A stretch of DNA of 64,000 bases from Planctomyces sp. SH-PL14 (lineage in GTDB: Bacteria; Planctomycetota; Planctomycetia; Planctomycetales; Planctomycetaceae): assembly GCF_001610835.1 (NCBI RefSeq), contig NZ_CP011270.1, positions 4,482,001 through 4,546,000 of the forward strand, given 5' to 3'. Each line of letters begins with the position of its first letter. Positions within the stretch are counted from its first letter, which is position 1. Under the pieces are notes generated by a model. The model worked only from the letters and a program-made list of their open reading frames with translations. It had not been told where the DNA came from and did not search any database. The position numbers were made by a program, and so were the translations under genes. Below are positions 1 to 7,360 of this stretch, one piece after another.

Positions 1-203
1 CCGCCTCGAGCGTCTACGAGTGGTACTCCCGGTGGTCCGGCGGCCAGTTGCCGGCGGTCATCACGCGGTACAAGAGCGACAGCATGTGGAAGCGGGTCCG
101 GTACACGAACCAGAAGGCGAAGGAGCGGCTGCAGTGGACCCCGCCCGTCTCCTTTGACGAGGCGTTCCGGAGAACGGTCTCGCACCCCTGCGGCGCCTCC
201 TGA
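1..203 (+). CDS. NAD-dependent epimerase/dehydratase, C-terminal fragment
   Basis: The gene enters from the left edge; only the last 66 codons are visible, in the frame beginning at base 3 and ending with TGA at 201-203. The readable tail contains YKSDSMWKRVRYTNQKAKE followed by LQWTPPVSFDEAFRRTV. This resembles the end of extended short-chain dehydrogenase/epimerases, where a cluster of basic residues is followed by a W-x-P-x-V-x-F-x-E-A segment. Such enzymes interconvert nucleotide sugars. The two glycosyltransferases and the deacetylase downstream on the same strand fit a surface-polysaccharide cluster. The substrate cannot be judged because the Rossmann and catalytic parts lie outside the window. 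Confidence 0.6.
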   Translation, partial: ASSVYEWYSRWSGGQLPAVITRYKSDSMWKRVRYTNQKAKERLQWTPPVSFDEAFRRTVSHPCGAS

Positions 204-317
204 CGGACCAGACGCTGCCGGTTTCCGCCCAACAGTCACCTGTCCCGTTCCTCCCTGGCCCGACCTCCTCTCCGCAATTCCGGCGGACTCCCCTCAGGCG
301 AAGTGCGGTCTCCCCTC

Positions 318-1574
318 ATGAACATCCTCTTCATCAGCGAGACGTTTCCGGACGCCGCGCACCCGGCGCAGGGGACGTACAACGAGGCGCTCTGCCGGGC
401 GCTGGCGGTCCGCCACCGGGTCCGTGTCGTCTCCCCCCGGCCGTGGATCGAGGCCCTCCCGCACCGGCTCCGCGGCCGTCGCTACGAGACTCCCGAGAAG
501 GTCCGGGCGAGCGGGATCGAAGCCCTCTATCCGACGCACTACTACCTCCCCCGCGTCCGCGAGTGGAACTACGGCCAGCGGATGTGGCAATCGGTCCGCC
601 GCTCGGTCGCCCGCCACGCCGCCGAAGGGGCCTTCGACGCGGTCCTGAGCTACTGGGCCCATCCAGACGGCGAGGCCGGGCTCATGGCGGCCCAGTCGCT
701 CGGCATTCCGTCGGCGGTCATCGTCGGCGGGTCGGACGTCCTGATGCTGCCGAAGCGGAAGAATCGCGGCGCCTGCGTGACGCGGGTCCTCACCGAATCG
801 AGCGCCGTCTTCACCGTCAGCGAGGGGCTGCGGCAGGCGGTCATCGGCCTGGGGATCGATCCCGCCAAGGTCCACACGACCTACCAGGGGGTCGATGGCG
901 AAGTCTTCTGTTCCGGCGACCAGAGCGAAGCCCGGAAGCGGGTCGGCCTCCGCGAAACGGGAGCCCGCCGCCTCGTCTGGGTCGGCCGGATGGTCCCGGT
1001 GAAGCGGGTCGACCTCCTGGTCGAAGCGGCCCATCTCCTGTGGCAGGAGGGCCTGCGGTTCTCGCTCCATCTCGTCGGCGACGGTCCCCTCCGGCGGCAG
1101 CTGCAGACCAGGGTGTCCGACCTCGGACTGCGGGAATGCGTCTTCTTCGAAGGGGCGGTGTCGCACGCCCGGCTCCCGGACTGGTACCGCGCGGCGGACC
1201 TCGTGGTCCTGAGCAGCGCCTCGGAAGGGCTCCCGAACGTCCTCCGCGAAGCGGCCGCCTGCGGAACGCCGTTCGTCTCGACCGACATCGGAAGCATCCG
1301 GGAGATCGCCGATCCCGGCTTCTCCCGCCTCGTCCCACCCGGCTCGGCCCCCCACCTGGCGAAAGGAATTCGCGAGGCCCTGGCGCCGGAACTCCGGGAC
1401 GCGGCGCAGCGGTACTGGCCGCGTTCCTGGGCGAATTGTGCCCGCGACATCGAAGAACACTTCGAACGACTCATCGGAAAGCGCGGAACGTCCGATCCAT
1501 CCCCCAAGGATGGCCCGGAGGACACCGGGTCCTCCGGCGAGCTCGCGCTGGAGCATGCGGACATCATCCGCTGA
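318..1574 (+). CDS. Glycosyltransferase family 4 (GT-B fold)
   Basis: A 418-residue cytoplasmic or membrane-associated glycosyltransferase. The N-terminus MNILFISETFPDAAHPAQG is the usual first beta-strand and donor loop of GT-B enzymes. The second Rossmann domain begins near residue 215 (RRLVWVGRMVPVKRVDLLVEA). The nucleotide-sugar motif SEGLPNVLREAAACGTP near residue 305 carries the E-x7-E pair typical of GT4. An in-frame GTG at 303 would add five residues, but the ATG at 318 gives the conserved family start. It lies 114 bp after the epimerase end and 64 bp before the next glycosyltransferase, so co-transcription is likely. Donor and acceptor are unknown. Confidence 0.88.
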   Translation: MNILFISETFPDAAHPAQGTYNEALCRALAVRHRVRVVSPRPWIEALPHRLRGRRYETPEKVRASGIEALYPTHYYLPRVREWNYGQRMWQSVRRSVARHAAEGAFDAVLSYWAHPDGEAGLMAAQSLGIPSAVIVGGSDVLMLPKRKNRGACVTRVLTESSAVFTVSEGLRQAVIGLGIDPAKVHTTYQGVDGEVFCSGDQSEARKRVGLRETGARRLVWVGRMVPVKRVDLLVEAAHLLWQEGLRFSLHLVGDGPLRRQLQTRVSDLGLRECVFFEGAVSHARLPDWYRAADLVVLSSASEGLPNVLREAAACGTPFVSTDIGSIREIADPGFSRLVPPGSAPHLAKGIREALAPELRDAAQRYWPRSWANCARDIEEHFERLIGKRGTSDPSPKDGPEDTGSSGELALEHADIIR

Positions 1575-1638
1575 CCGGCTCACCCAAATCACCTCGTCTT
1601 TCGTCCGACATTCGTCCCTGTCACCTCAGTCCATCACC

Positions 1639-3033
1639 ATGCGTCGCGTCCTCTTCGTTTCGTACCTCTTCCCGCCGGTCGGCGGAGTCGGGGTGCATCG
1701 CGTCACGAAGTTCGTGAAGTACCTGCCGCAGTTCGGCTGGGAGTCGACCGTCCTGACGGTCGAGAACCCCTCCGTCCCGCTGCTGGACGACAGCCTCCTG
1801 AAGGACATCCCCGCCGGGACCGCGATCCGCAAGGCGCGGACCTGGGAGCCGGGCTACGGGCTCAAGAAGTCGGTCTCCGGCGGACAGTCGACCGGACGCC
1901 GCAGCCTGCTGGGGCATGTCGCCGCCGGACTCAAGGCCGCCGCCCGCCAGATCGGGAACACGATCCTGCAGCCGGACGCCCAGATCCTGTGGCGGTGGAA
2001 CGCCATCCGGGAAGGGATGCGGGCTCTCCGCGAGACCCCCCACGACGCCATCATCGCCACCGGTCCGCCGTTCTCGTCGTTCCTCGTCGGCCAGGCGCTG
2101 GCGAAGAAGTCGGGACTCCCGCTGGTCCTCGATTACCGCGACGAGTGGGACATCAGCAACGCCTACTGGGAGAACAAGCGGCAGGGGGATTTCTCGAACT
2201 GGGTCCAGCAGAAGATGCAGCGGTCGGTGCTCCGGACCGCGCGGGCCATCGTCGCCACGACGCCGGCGAGCACGGAAGCGGTCAAGACGATCACGCGGCA
2301 CTCGACCTACAGTCCCCGCGCCGCCTGCATCTACAACGGCTTCGATCCCGAGGATTTTCCCCCCGCCAGCGCCCCGGCGGTGAAGAAGGACTACGGGAAC
2401 GGGACGCACCGCTTCCGGCTCTCGTTCATCGGGACGCTGTGGAACCTGAACTCGATCGAGCCGCTCGTCCGAGCGGTCCAGTACCTCGCCTCCTCGCAGA
2501 AGATCCTCCTCGAGCATCTCGAGATCGTCCTCGCGGGACGCCGGACTCCGGACCAGGAAGCGATCGTCGACCGGCTCAGCGCCTTCCCCTGTGCGGTCTC
2601 GCGGCTGCCGTTCGTCTCGCACGCCGAGGCGGTCGAGATGATGCGCTCCTCGGACGCCCTGCTGATGCTGAACGCGGACGTCCCGCACGCGCATCGGATC
2701 ATCAACGCCAAGACGTTCGAGTACATGGCGGCCCGCCGTCCGGTGTTCGTCATCGCCCCTCCCGGCGATGTGTGGGACATCCTCTGTAACCTCCCGGGGA
2801 CCGTCCTGTGCGAGCCCGCGCGGTTCCACGCCACGGCGGAGAAGCTGGCGATCGCCATCGAGCAGCACCGCTGCGGCGTCCATTTCGACGACGCCCACTG
2901 GGACATCTCCCGCTTCGAGCGAAAGAACCTCGCGGGCGAACTGGCGGACCTCCTCGACGACATCCTGGAGGAAGACCGCTCCCGCGTCGGCCGGACCTCC
3001 AAGCGCCATCCCGAGACCACCGCAGCCTACTGA
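1639..3033 (+). CDS. Glycosyltransferase, GT4-like
   Basis: A 464-residue protein. The reading frame is open from 1438, but the conserved N-terminus MRRVLFVSYLFPPVGGVGVHR starts at ATG 1639; the stretch before it overlaps the preceding gene and is not family-like. The P-P-x-G-G-V-G-V-x-R pattern is the GT4 donor loop. The middle has YRDEWDISNAYWENK, as in planctomycete and proteobacterial polysaccharide glycosyltransferases. The second domain (FRLSFIGTLWNLNSIEPLV) ends in a KTFEYMAARRPVFV segment that takes the place of the E-x7-E motif. It probably acts in the same surface-polysaccharide pathway as its neighbours. Sugar specificity cannot be read from the sequence. Confidence 0.85.
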   Translation: MRRVLFVSYLFPPVGGVGVHRVTKFVKYLPQFGWESTVLTVENPSVPLLDDSLLKDIPAGTAIRKARTWEPGYGLKKSVSGGQSTGRRSLLGHVAAGLKAAARQIGNTILQPDAQILWRWNAIREGMRALRETPHDAIIATGPPFSSFLVGQALAKKSGLPLVLDYRDEWDISNAYWENKRQGDFSNWVQQKMQRSVLRTARAIVATTPASTEAVKTITRHSTYSPRAACIYNGFDPEDFPPASAPAVKKDYGNGTHRFRLSFIGTLWNLNSIEPLVRAVQYLASSQKILLEHLEIVLAGRRTPDQEAIVDRLSAFPCAVSRLPFVSHAEAVEMMRSSDALLMLNADVPHAHRIINAKTFEYMAARRPVFVIAPPGDVWDILCNLPGTVLCEPARFHATAEKLAIAIEQHRCGVHFDDAHWDISRFERKNLAGELADLLDDILEEDRSRVGRTSKRHPETTAAY

Positions 3034-3133
3034 CCCTTCCGGATTCCCTCCGGCAATCCAGTTCTCCAACTGATCCAGTTCTCCAACTAATCCTCGAGAC
3101 TTGCGACCTGATCCTTCCCGCCGAAGACGCCCC

Positions 3134-4018
3134 ATGTTCCTCTCGCTGATGTACCACAACGTGGTGGAGGACGGATTCTTCGAGAGTCCGCGAGGGACCT
3201 ACGCGCGGCTCAGTCCGTCGATCACCTCGTACTTCCTCGAGGAGTCGGCGTTCCGGCAGCACGTCGCCTGGCTGCAGCGGGAGACGACCCCCCTGACGCT
3301 GAGCGACGTGCGGAACGAGCTTCTGCCACGGGTCGCCGACGCGCCATTCCGTCCGGACGTTATCGCGGCCCCGACCCGCTCCTGGCCGGAACGCAGGCCA
3401 CGGGTCCAGGTCACGTTCGACGACGGCTGGAAGGAGTCGGTCGACCGCGCGGGGCCGATCCTGGCCGAGGCGGGGATGGAAGCCCTCGTGTTCGTGACGA
3501 CGGATCTCATCGGCAAACCGATGTTCCTCTCCCGGGGAGAGCTCCAGCGGCTCCCGTCCCACTACCGAATCGGCTCACACGCCCGGACGCACGACTTCCT
3601 CAATGAGCTGTCGGAGACGGCGATCCGCGAGGAACTGGTGACGTCCCGCAAGGTCCTGGAGGACATCACGGGCAAGCCGGTCGACACGATCTCGATCCCG
3701 AACGGGGCGATCGACGCCCGGGTGCGGCGGATCGCGGTCGAAGCGGACTACCGGCTGATCTACACCTCGGATGTCCACGCGAACGGACCGCAGACGGGCC
3801 CGCTGGCGATCGGCCGGATCGCGATCCGCGACACGACGACCGCGGCCCATCTGGAAAATACCATCAGCGGAACCGGCCTCTCGAGCCAGTCGCTGCGGCG
3901 GGGCCTGCTCAACATCCCCAAGACGATCCTCGGCCCCCGCCGCTACCGCCGTCTCCGCGGCTGGCTGATCGGCGAGCGTTCGGACCAGCTGGAGATGACC
4001 GACCTGTCGCGGGCCTGA
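3134..4018 (+). CDS. Polysaccharide deacetylase (NodB homology domain)
   Basis: A 294-residue carbohydrate esterase of the CE4/NodB type, expected to remove N- or O-acetyl groups from a polysaccharide. The metal/catalytic motif VTFDDGW is near residue 95 and the second metal motif GSHARTH near residue 147, giving the expected Asp plus two His zinc triad. The N-terminus FLSLMYHNV matches the YHxV start of CE4 proteins of this subgroup. No signal peptide is visible, so it may act in the cytoplasm or be membrane associated. It follows the two glycosyltransferases after about 100 bp and probably finishes the same cluster; the next gene is on the other strand. Confidence 0.87.
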   Translation: MFLSLMYHNVVEDGFFESPRGTYARLSPSITSYFLEESAFRQHVAWLQRETTPLTLSDVRNELLPRVADAPFRPDVIAAPTRSWPERRPRVQVTFDDGWKESVDRAGPILAEAGMEALVFVTTDLIGKPMFLSRGELQRLPSHYRIGSHARTHDFLNELSETAIREELVTSRKVLEDITGKPVDTISIPNGAIDARVRRIAVEADYRLIYTSDVHANGPQTGPLAIGRIAIRDTTTAAHLENTISGTGLSSQSLRRGLLNIPKTILGPRRYRRLRGWLIGERSDQLEMTDLSRA

Positions 4019-4071
4019 CGGCCGCCCGGTTCGACCGACGATTGTTCGAAGCGACGAGGCTGTGCCGCCCC

Positions 4072-4764
4072 TCAGCCTTCGGGCGAAAGCTCGCCGTTCT
4101 CGTCGTCCCGGTTCCCCGCCTTCCCGATCTCCTTTAGAAACCGGGCGGCGGTGTCGGTGTCGCAGAAGTCTTCGACCTGGCAGATCTGGTCGCCGCGGAA
4201 GGTGAAGATGAGGTGGATCCAGACCGGCGGCGCGACAATGTCGCCGTGGCGGACCACTTCCGAGTAACGGGCCACCACGTGATCGCCGCTGACGCTGAAG
4301 ACCGGCGCGATCGGCTCCGGGTTGCAGCGGACAAACATCCCGAAGAACAGGTCGAGGTACGCCTGAAGTCCCTCGAAGCCGGGCCAGGTCCCGGAGAGCG
4401 GATTGACGCTCGGATCGGCGTGGAAGATGAACCGGACATCCTCCGTGAGCAGGTCCCGCATGTGGGCCAGCATCCGGATCTCGTACCGGTCGTAGATCTC
4501 GAAGAACCGCCGGACGGCCGCGACCGGGTCGAAGGCCAGCATCGGGACCGACACCGCCTCATCCTCGGTGCTCAGGGTCTGGGCAAGCGTGCTGAGAACG
4601 TCGTGGCGGACCGTCTCGCCCGCTTCGGCCTTGCGGATCACCCGTTCCGAGTAACCGGCGCGGGTCGCCAGTTCCAGCTGCGACCAGCCCCGCGACTTAC
4701 GGAGGGCCCGCAGCCGCGGACCGTTGGCGCGATTGAATCGTGACGATTCCCCTCTCTCCGGCAT
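4072..4764 (-). CDS. XRE-family HTH regulator fused to a SnoaL-like domain
   Basis: A 230-residue two-domain protein. Residues about 14-68 form a Cro/C1-type helix-turn-helix (RALRKSRGWSQLELATRAG, then YSERVIRKAEAG). Residues about 83-215 form a SnoaL/NTF2-like alpha-beta barrel (AVRRFFEIYDRYEIRML, GFEGLQAYLDLFF, HLIFTFRGDQICQVEDF). SnoaL domains bind or turn over small hydrophobic molecules, so a ligand-sensing transcription factor is a reasonable inference. It converges on the deacetylase gene, from whose stop it is 53 bp away, and diverges from the region holding a structured intergenic sequence. Target genes are unknown. Confidence 0.82.
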   Translation of the reverse strand: MPERGESSRFNRANGPRLRALRKSRGWSQLELATRAGYSERVIRKAEAGETVRHDVLSTLAQTLSTEDEAVSVPMLAFDPVAAVRRFFEIYDRYEIRMLAHMRDLLTEDVRFIFHADPSVNPLSGTWPGFEGLQAYLDLFFGMFVRCNPEPIAPVFSVSGDHVVARYSEVVRHGDIVAPPVWIHLIFTFRGDQICQVEDFCDTDTAARFLKEIGKAGNRDDENGELSPEG

Positions 4765-4789
4765 CGTCTCTCTCCGTTCCCTGTCCCGC

Positions 4790-5054
4790 TTACCGGCCCG
4801 TGCCTCAGGGAGAGCCCTCCCCCCGCCGCACTCGACCCGGAAAACACCGGGTGCACCAAGGAAAATCCTAGCGACTTCTCCGCCGTGCCGGTTAGTTGCC
4901 GGTCAGGCGAACGCTCCGAAGCTTAGCATCCCCGGGTAACGAACCGGGACTTCGCGGGCCAATCTCCCGGTGCGCACTGTGGTTCGCAGCGATGCGAGCC
5001 GCGGGGAAGGTTGCGGGCTAAGGGCCGATTCTCATCGGCCCGACCTTCTTTTTT
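4790..5054 (+). ncRNA. Possible structured intergenic RNA
   Basis: The 459 bp between the XRE gene and the DUF1501 gene contain no convincing ORF but much potential pairing. CCGGGA/TCCCGG flanks a loop near 4940-4970, and CGAACC can pair with GGTTCG around it. The stretch ends in a strong rho-independent terminator reading rightwards at 5022-5054, with no protein gene on this strand upstream of it before 4018. A terminator without a gene suggests a short transcript. The GCGGGCCAATCTCC segment is faintly like the 6S RNA core, but I cannot establish homology. Confidence 0.3.
5022..5054 (+). terminator. Rho-independent terminator
   Basis: A perfect 8-bp stem GGGCCGAT / ATCGGCCC with loop TCTC (5022-5041) is followed by CGACC and a T-rich run TTCTTTTTT. 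It reads rightwards and lies about 170 bp before the DUF1501 start. Confidence 0.65.
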
Positions 5055-5223
5055 GGCCCGTTCCCCGACTTTCACGCAGGGACCCAGCGCCGATCGGAGT
5101 CGAAAGCGGATTCCGTTCGATCAATCAACGATCGTTGAAGTATTCTTCCGTGCCGGCCGAGTCTTGGGTTACAGTGGTTCCCCTGGCTCGCCGCTCCTCG
5201 AGCCATTACGGAAGGAATGGACG

Positions 5224-6585
5224 ATGTTGCCACGCTATCAGTTCACCCGCCGGGGATGCCTGCAGGTCTCGGCCGCCGGTGTCCTGGGGACCGCTCTCGG
5301 ACGACCAGCCGCGGCGTCGACGGACCGGCCGCAGCGGGCCAAGTCGGTGATCCTGGTCCTGTGCAGCGGCGGACCGAGCCAGCTCGACACGGTCGATCCG
5401 AAGCCTGAGGCCCCCGCGGAAATCCGGGGCGAGTTCTCGACGATCGACACCACCCTCCCGGGTGTCCAGGTCTGCGAGCACCTCCCGCGGCTGGCCCAGA
5501 CGCTCGACCGCTGGACGATCCTCCGGACCCTCGTCCACAAGGAATACAACCACCTCCTGGCGACGCATGTCGCCCTGACCGGCCGGCCGACCCCGATCCC
5601 CCGCGGCGGCAGCGATCTCGACCGGGTCCAGTCGCGGTTCGACTTCCCGAACGTCGCCTCGTGCCTCGACTACGTCCGTCCGCGGAACGACGGCATTCCG
5701 TCGGGGGTGTCGCTCCCGAACTACTTCATTGAAGGCCCGCTCACGTGGCCCGGCCAGTACGCCGGGTTCATCGGGGCCAAGCACGACCCCTGGCAGATCA
5801 ACCAGGATCCGAACGATCCGAATTTCCGCGTCGAGGCCCTCTCGCTCCCGTCGGAAGTGACGGGCTCGCGGCTTGTCTCGCGGCGGCAACTCGTCGACAC
5901 GCTGACGAGCCTCGACGACCGGGATCTGGGAACCCGTCCGAAGCAGTACAAAGACCAGCAGGAGGTCGCGTTCTCGCTCCTGACCTCGGCCAAGGTGACG
6001 AAGGCGTTCGACATCGGCAGCGAGCCGGCGGAGGTCCGCGACCGCTATGGCCGGAACAAGTTCGGCCAGTCGCTCCTTCTCTCGCGGCGGCTCGTCGAGG
6101 CGGGTGTCCCGGTCATTCAGGCCGCGATGGGGATCGTCCAGACGTGGGACACCCACGTCGACAACTGGGGGCGCCTCAAGAACACGCTCCTGCCGCAGCT
6201 CGATCAGGGGCTGCAGGCGTTGATGGACGACCTCCACGCCACGGGCCGCATCGACGACACGATGGTCATCGTGATGGGCGAGTTCGGCCGGACCCCGAAG
6301 ATCTCGACGCTGCCGGGGTCGACGATCGCCGGGCGGGACCACTGGCCCAACGTCTACTCGGGCCTCTTTGCAGGGGCGGGGATCCGCGGCGGGCAGGTGA
6401 TCGGCACGAGCGACAGCATCGCCGCGTATCCGATCACGCGCGAATGGACCCCGGCGGACGTCCTGACGACGGTCTTCGACGCTCTCGGCGTCGATCATGA
6501 CGCGCACATCTCGGATCCGCTCGGGCGGCCGAACCGCTTGTGCAACGGCGAAGTGATTCGGCCGTTGTACGATGGGAGAGGCTGA
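5224..6585 (+). CDS. DUF1501 domain protein with Tat signal
   Basis: A 453-residue secreted protein of the DUF1501 family, abundant in planctomycetes and related to the alkaline-phosphatase/sulfatase fold. ATG 5224 is chosen because GGAAGGA lies just upstream and the twin-arginine signal then begins at residue 9 (TRRGCLQVSAAGVLGTAL). The frame extends to 5011 without support. Family features include LCSGGPSQLDTVDPKP near residue 45, a GEFGRTPKI segment near residue 355 and DHWPNVYSGLFAGAGIRGG just after it. DUF1501 genes usually sit next to a DUF1549/DUF1553 gene; here the only such gene is 5 kb away on the other strand. Biochemical role unknown. Confidence 0.85.
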   Translation: MLPRYQFTRRGCLQVSAAGVLGTALGRPAAASTDRPQRAKSVILVLCSGGPSQLDTVDPKPEAPAEIRGEFSTIDTTLPGVQVCEHLPRLAQTLDRWTILRTLVHKEYNHLLATHVALTGRPTPIPRGGSDLDRVQSRFDFPNVASCLDYVRPRNDGIPSGVSLPNYFIEGPLTWPGQYAGFIGAKHDPWQINQDPNDPNFRVEALSLPSEVTGSRLVSRRQLVDTLTSLDDRDLGTRPKQYKDQQEVAFSLLTSAKVTKAFDIGSEPAEVRDRYGRNKFGQSLLLSRRLVEAGVPVIQAAMGIVQTWDTHVDNWGRLKNTLLPQLDQGLQALMDDLHATGRIDDTMVIVMGEFGRTPKISTLPGSTIAGRDHWPNVYSGLFAGAGIRGGQVIGTSDSIAAYPITREWTPADVLTTVFDALGVDHDAHISDPLGRPNRLCNGEVIRPLYDGRG

Positions 6586-6740
6586 AGGCTGAAGGCGGAA
6601 GGTAGAGGGGAACAGAGTCCCTTCGGAACGGATGAGGCAAGGCATCGCAGGACACAGGCCCGCATCAAAGACGGAAGGGCGAGCCATAAGGCTCTTCTCT
6701 ACCTTCCGTCTTCAGCCTTAAGCCTTCCGCCTCTCCTCTC
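6577..6740. repeat. Palindromic element, stop-codon-associated family
   Basis: Two inverted arms frame this stretch. The left arm (6577-6614) has GGCTGAAGGCTGAAGGCGG and then GGTAGAGGGG. The right arm (6691-6740) is its reverse complement with few changes (CTCTACCTTCC, CTTCAGCC, TTAAGCCTTCCGCCTCTCC). The left arm overlaps the TGA of the DUF1501 gene and the right arm overlaps the stop codon of the converging small gene, so the element spans exactly from stop to stop. Related arms occur at 30011-30027, 36555-36599 and inside mnmG at 54726-54841. Confidence 0.75.
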
Positions 6741-6906
6741 ACGCTGCCTTCTGGTGCTGCTTGAGCACGTGATCGATGATCCGGCAGCCGGAGGTGAGGA
6801 GGATCCGCTTGACGTGCGGGTCTTCGGTCTTGGCGGCCTGCTTCTCGATCGAGTCCACCAGCTTGACGGCGGCGGAGAGGTGGATGGTGGACGATTCGGC
6901 AGACAT
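6739..6906 (-). CDS. Small conserved-looking protein, 55 residues
   Basis: The frame is open further upstream, but GGGAGGAATCCG immediately precedes ATG 6906 and gives a strong Shine-Dalgarno match. The 55-residue product (MSAESSTIHLSAAVKL at the start, CRIIDHVLKQHQKAA at the end) is soluble, basic towards the C-terminus and mostly helical by composition, with no signal peptide or known motif. It ends inside the palindromic element, converging on the DUF1501 gene. I do not recognise a family. The ribosome binding site and sensible amino-acid composition favour a real gene. Confidence 0.6.
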   Translation of the reverse strand: MSAESSTIHLSAAVKLVDSIEKQAAKTEDPHVKRILLTSGCRIIDHVLKQHQKAA

Positions 6907-7360
6907 CGGATTCCTCCCTGTTTTTGCAGCGGGCCAACGGAACATCCTGTCCGTGTTGCGCGGCCGGTAGGGAGGGAATCGTCTGGACAATCGTCCCCTC
7001 CGGACGATTTGGTCTCTCTCCCTCAGAGCCAGCCTCACCGCTCCAGTTTGCCTCGCTGGTGATTGCCTGTGTCTGCAGAATTCGCCGATTGTCTGTCGGA
7101 ATCGCAGTCCATCCGGGTCCAGGGGCACCCTGGTGGGGAGTGCAGAGGGGCAACGCCCCTTTGCCCGCCGGAGGCCCTCTCGTCGAGAGATGTCTGAAGG
7201 AGAGCGTGTCCAGGCGGGGACGACGTGTCGGATGCCCCCTCACCTAAGACGCGGGGATCGCAAAGCGAGCGTGGAGTCCTCAACGCCGGTTCCACAAAGC
7301 GATCGCCCGTTGTGTCCCACGGTTCCTCATGGAAGCGCCTCCGGCGGCAAGGGGTGACCC

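Noticed and set aside
7133-7357. Recurrent short ORFs in the repeats (products with PFARRRPSRREMSEG and alike) as a protein family
   Set aside because: They appear in several frames and both strands of the same DNA. Copies differ by indels not divisible by three (an 11-bp insertion in copy L versus B), and no ribosome binding site is conserved. Conservation is at the DNA level.
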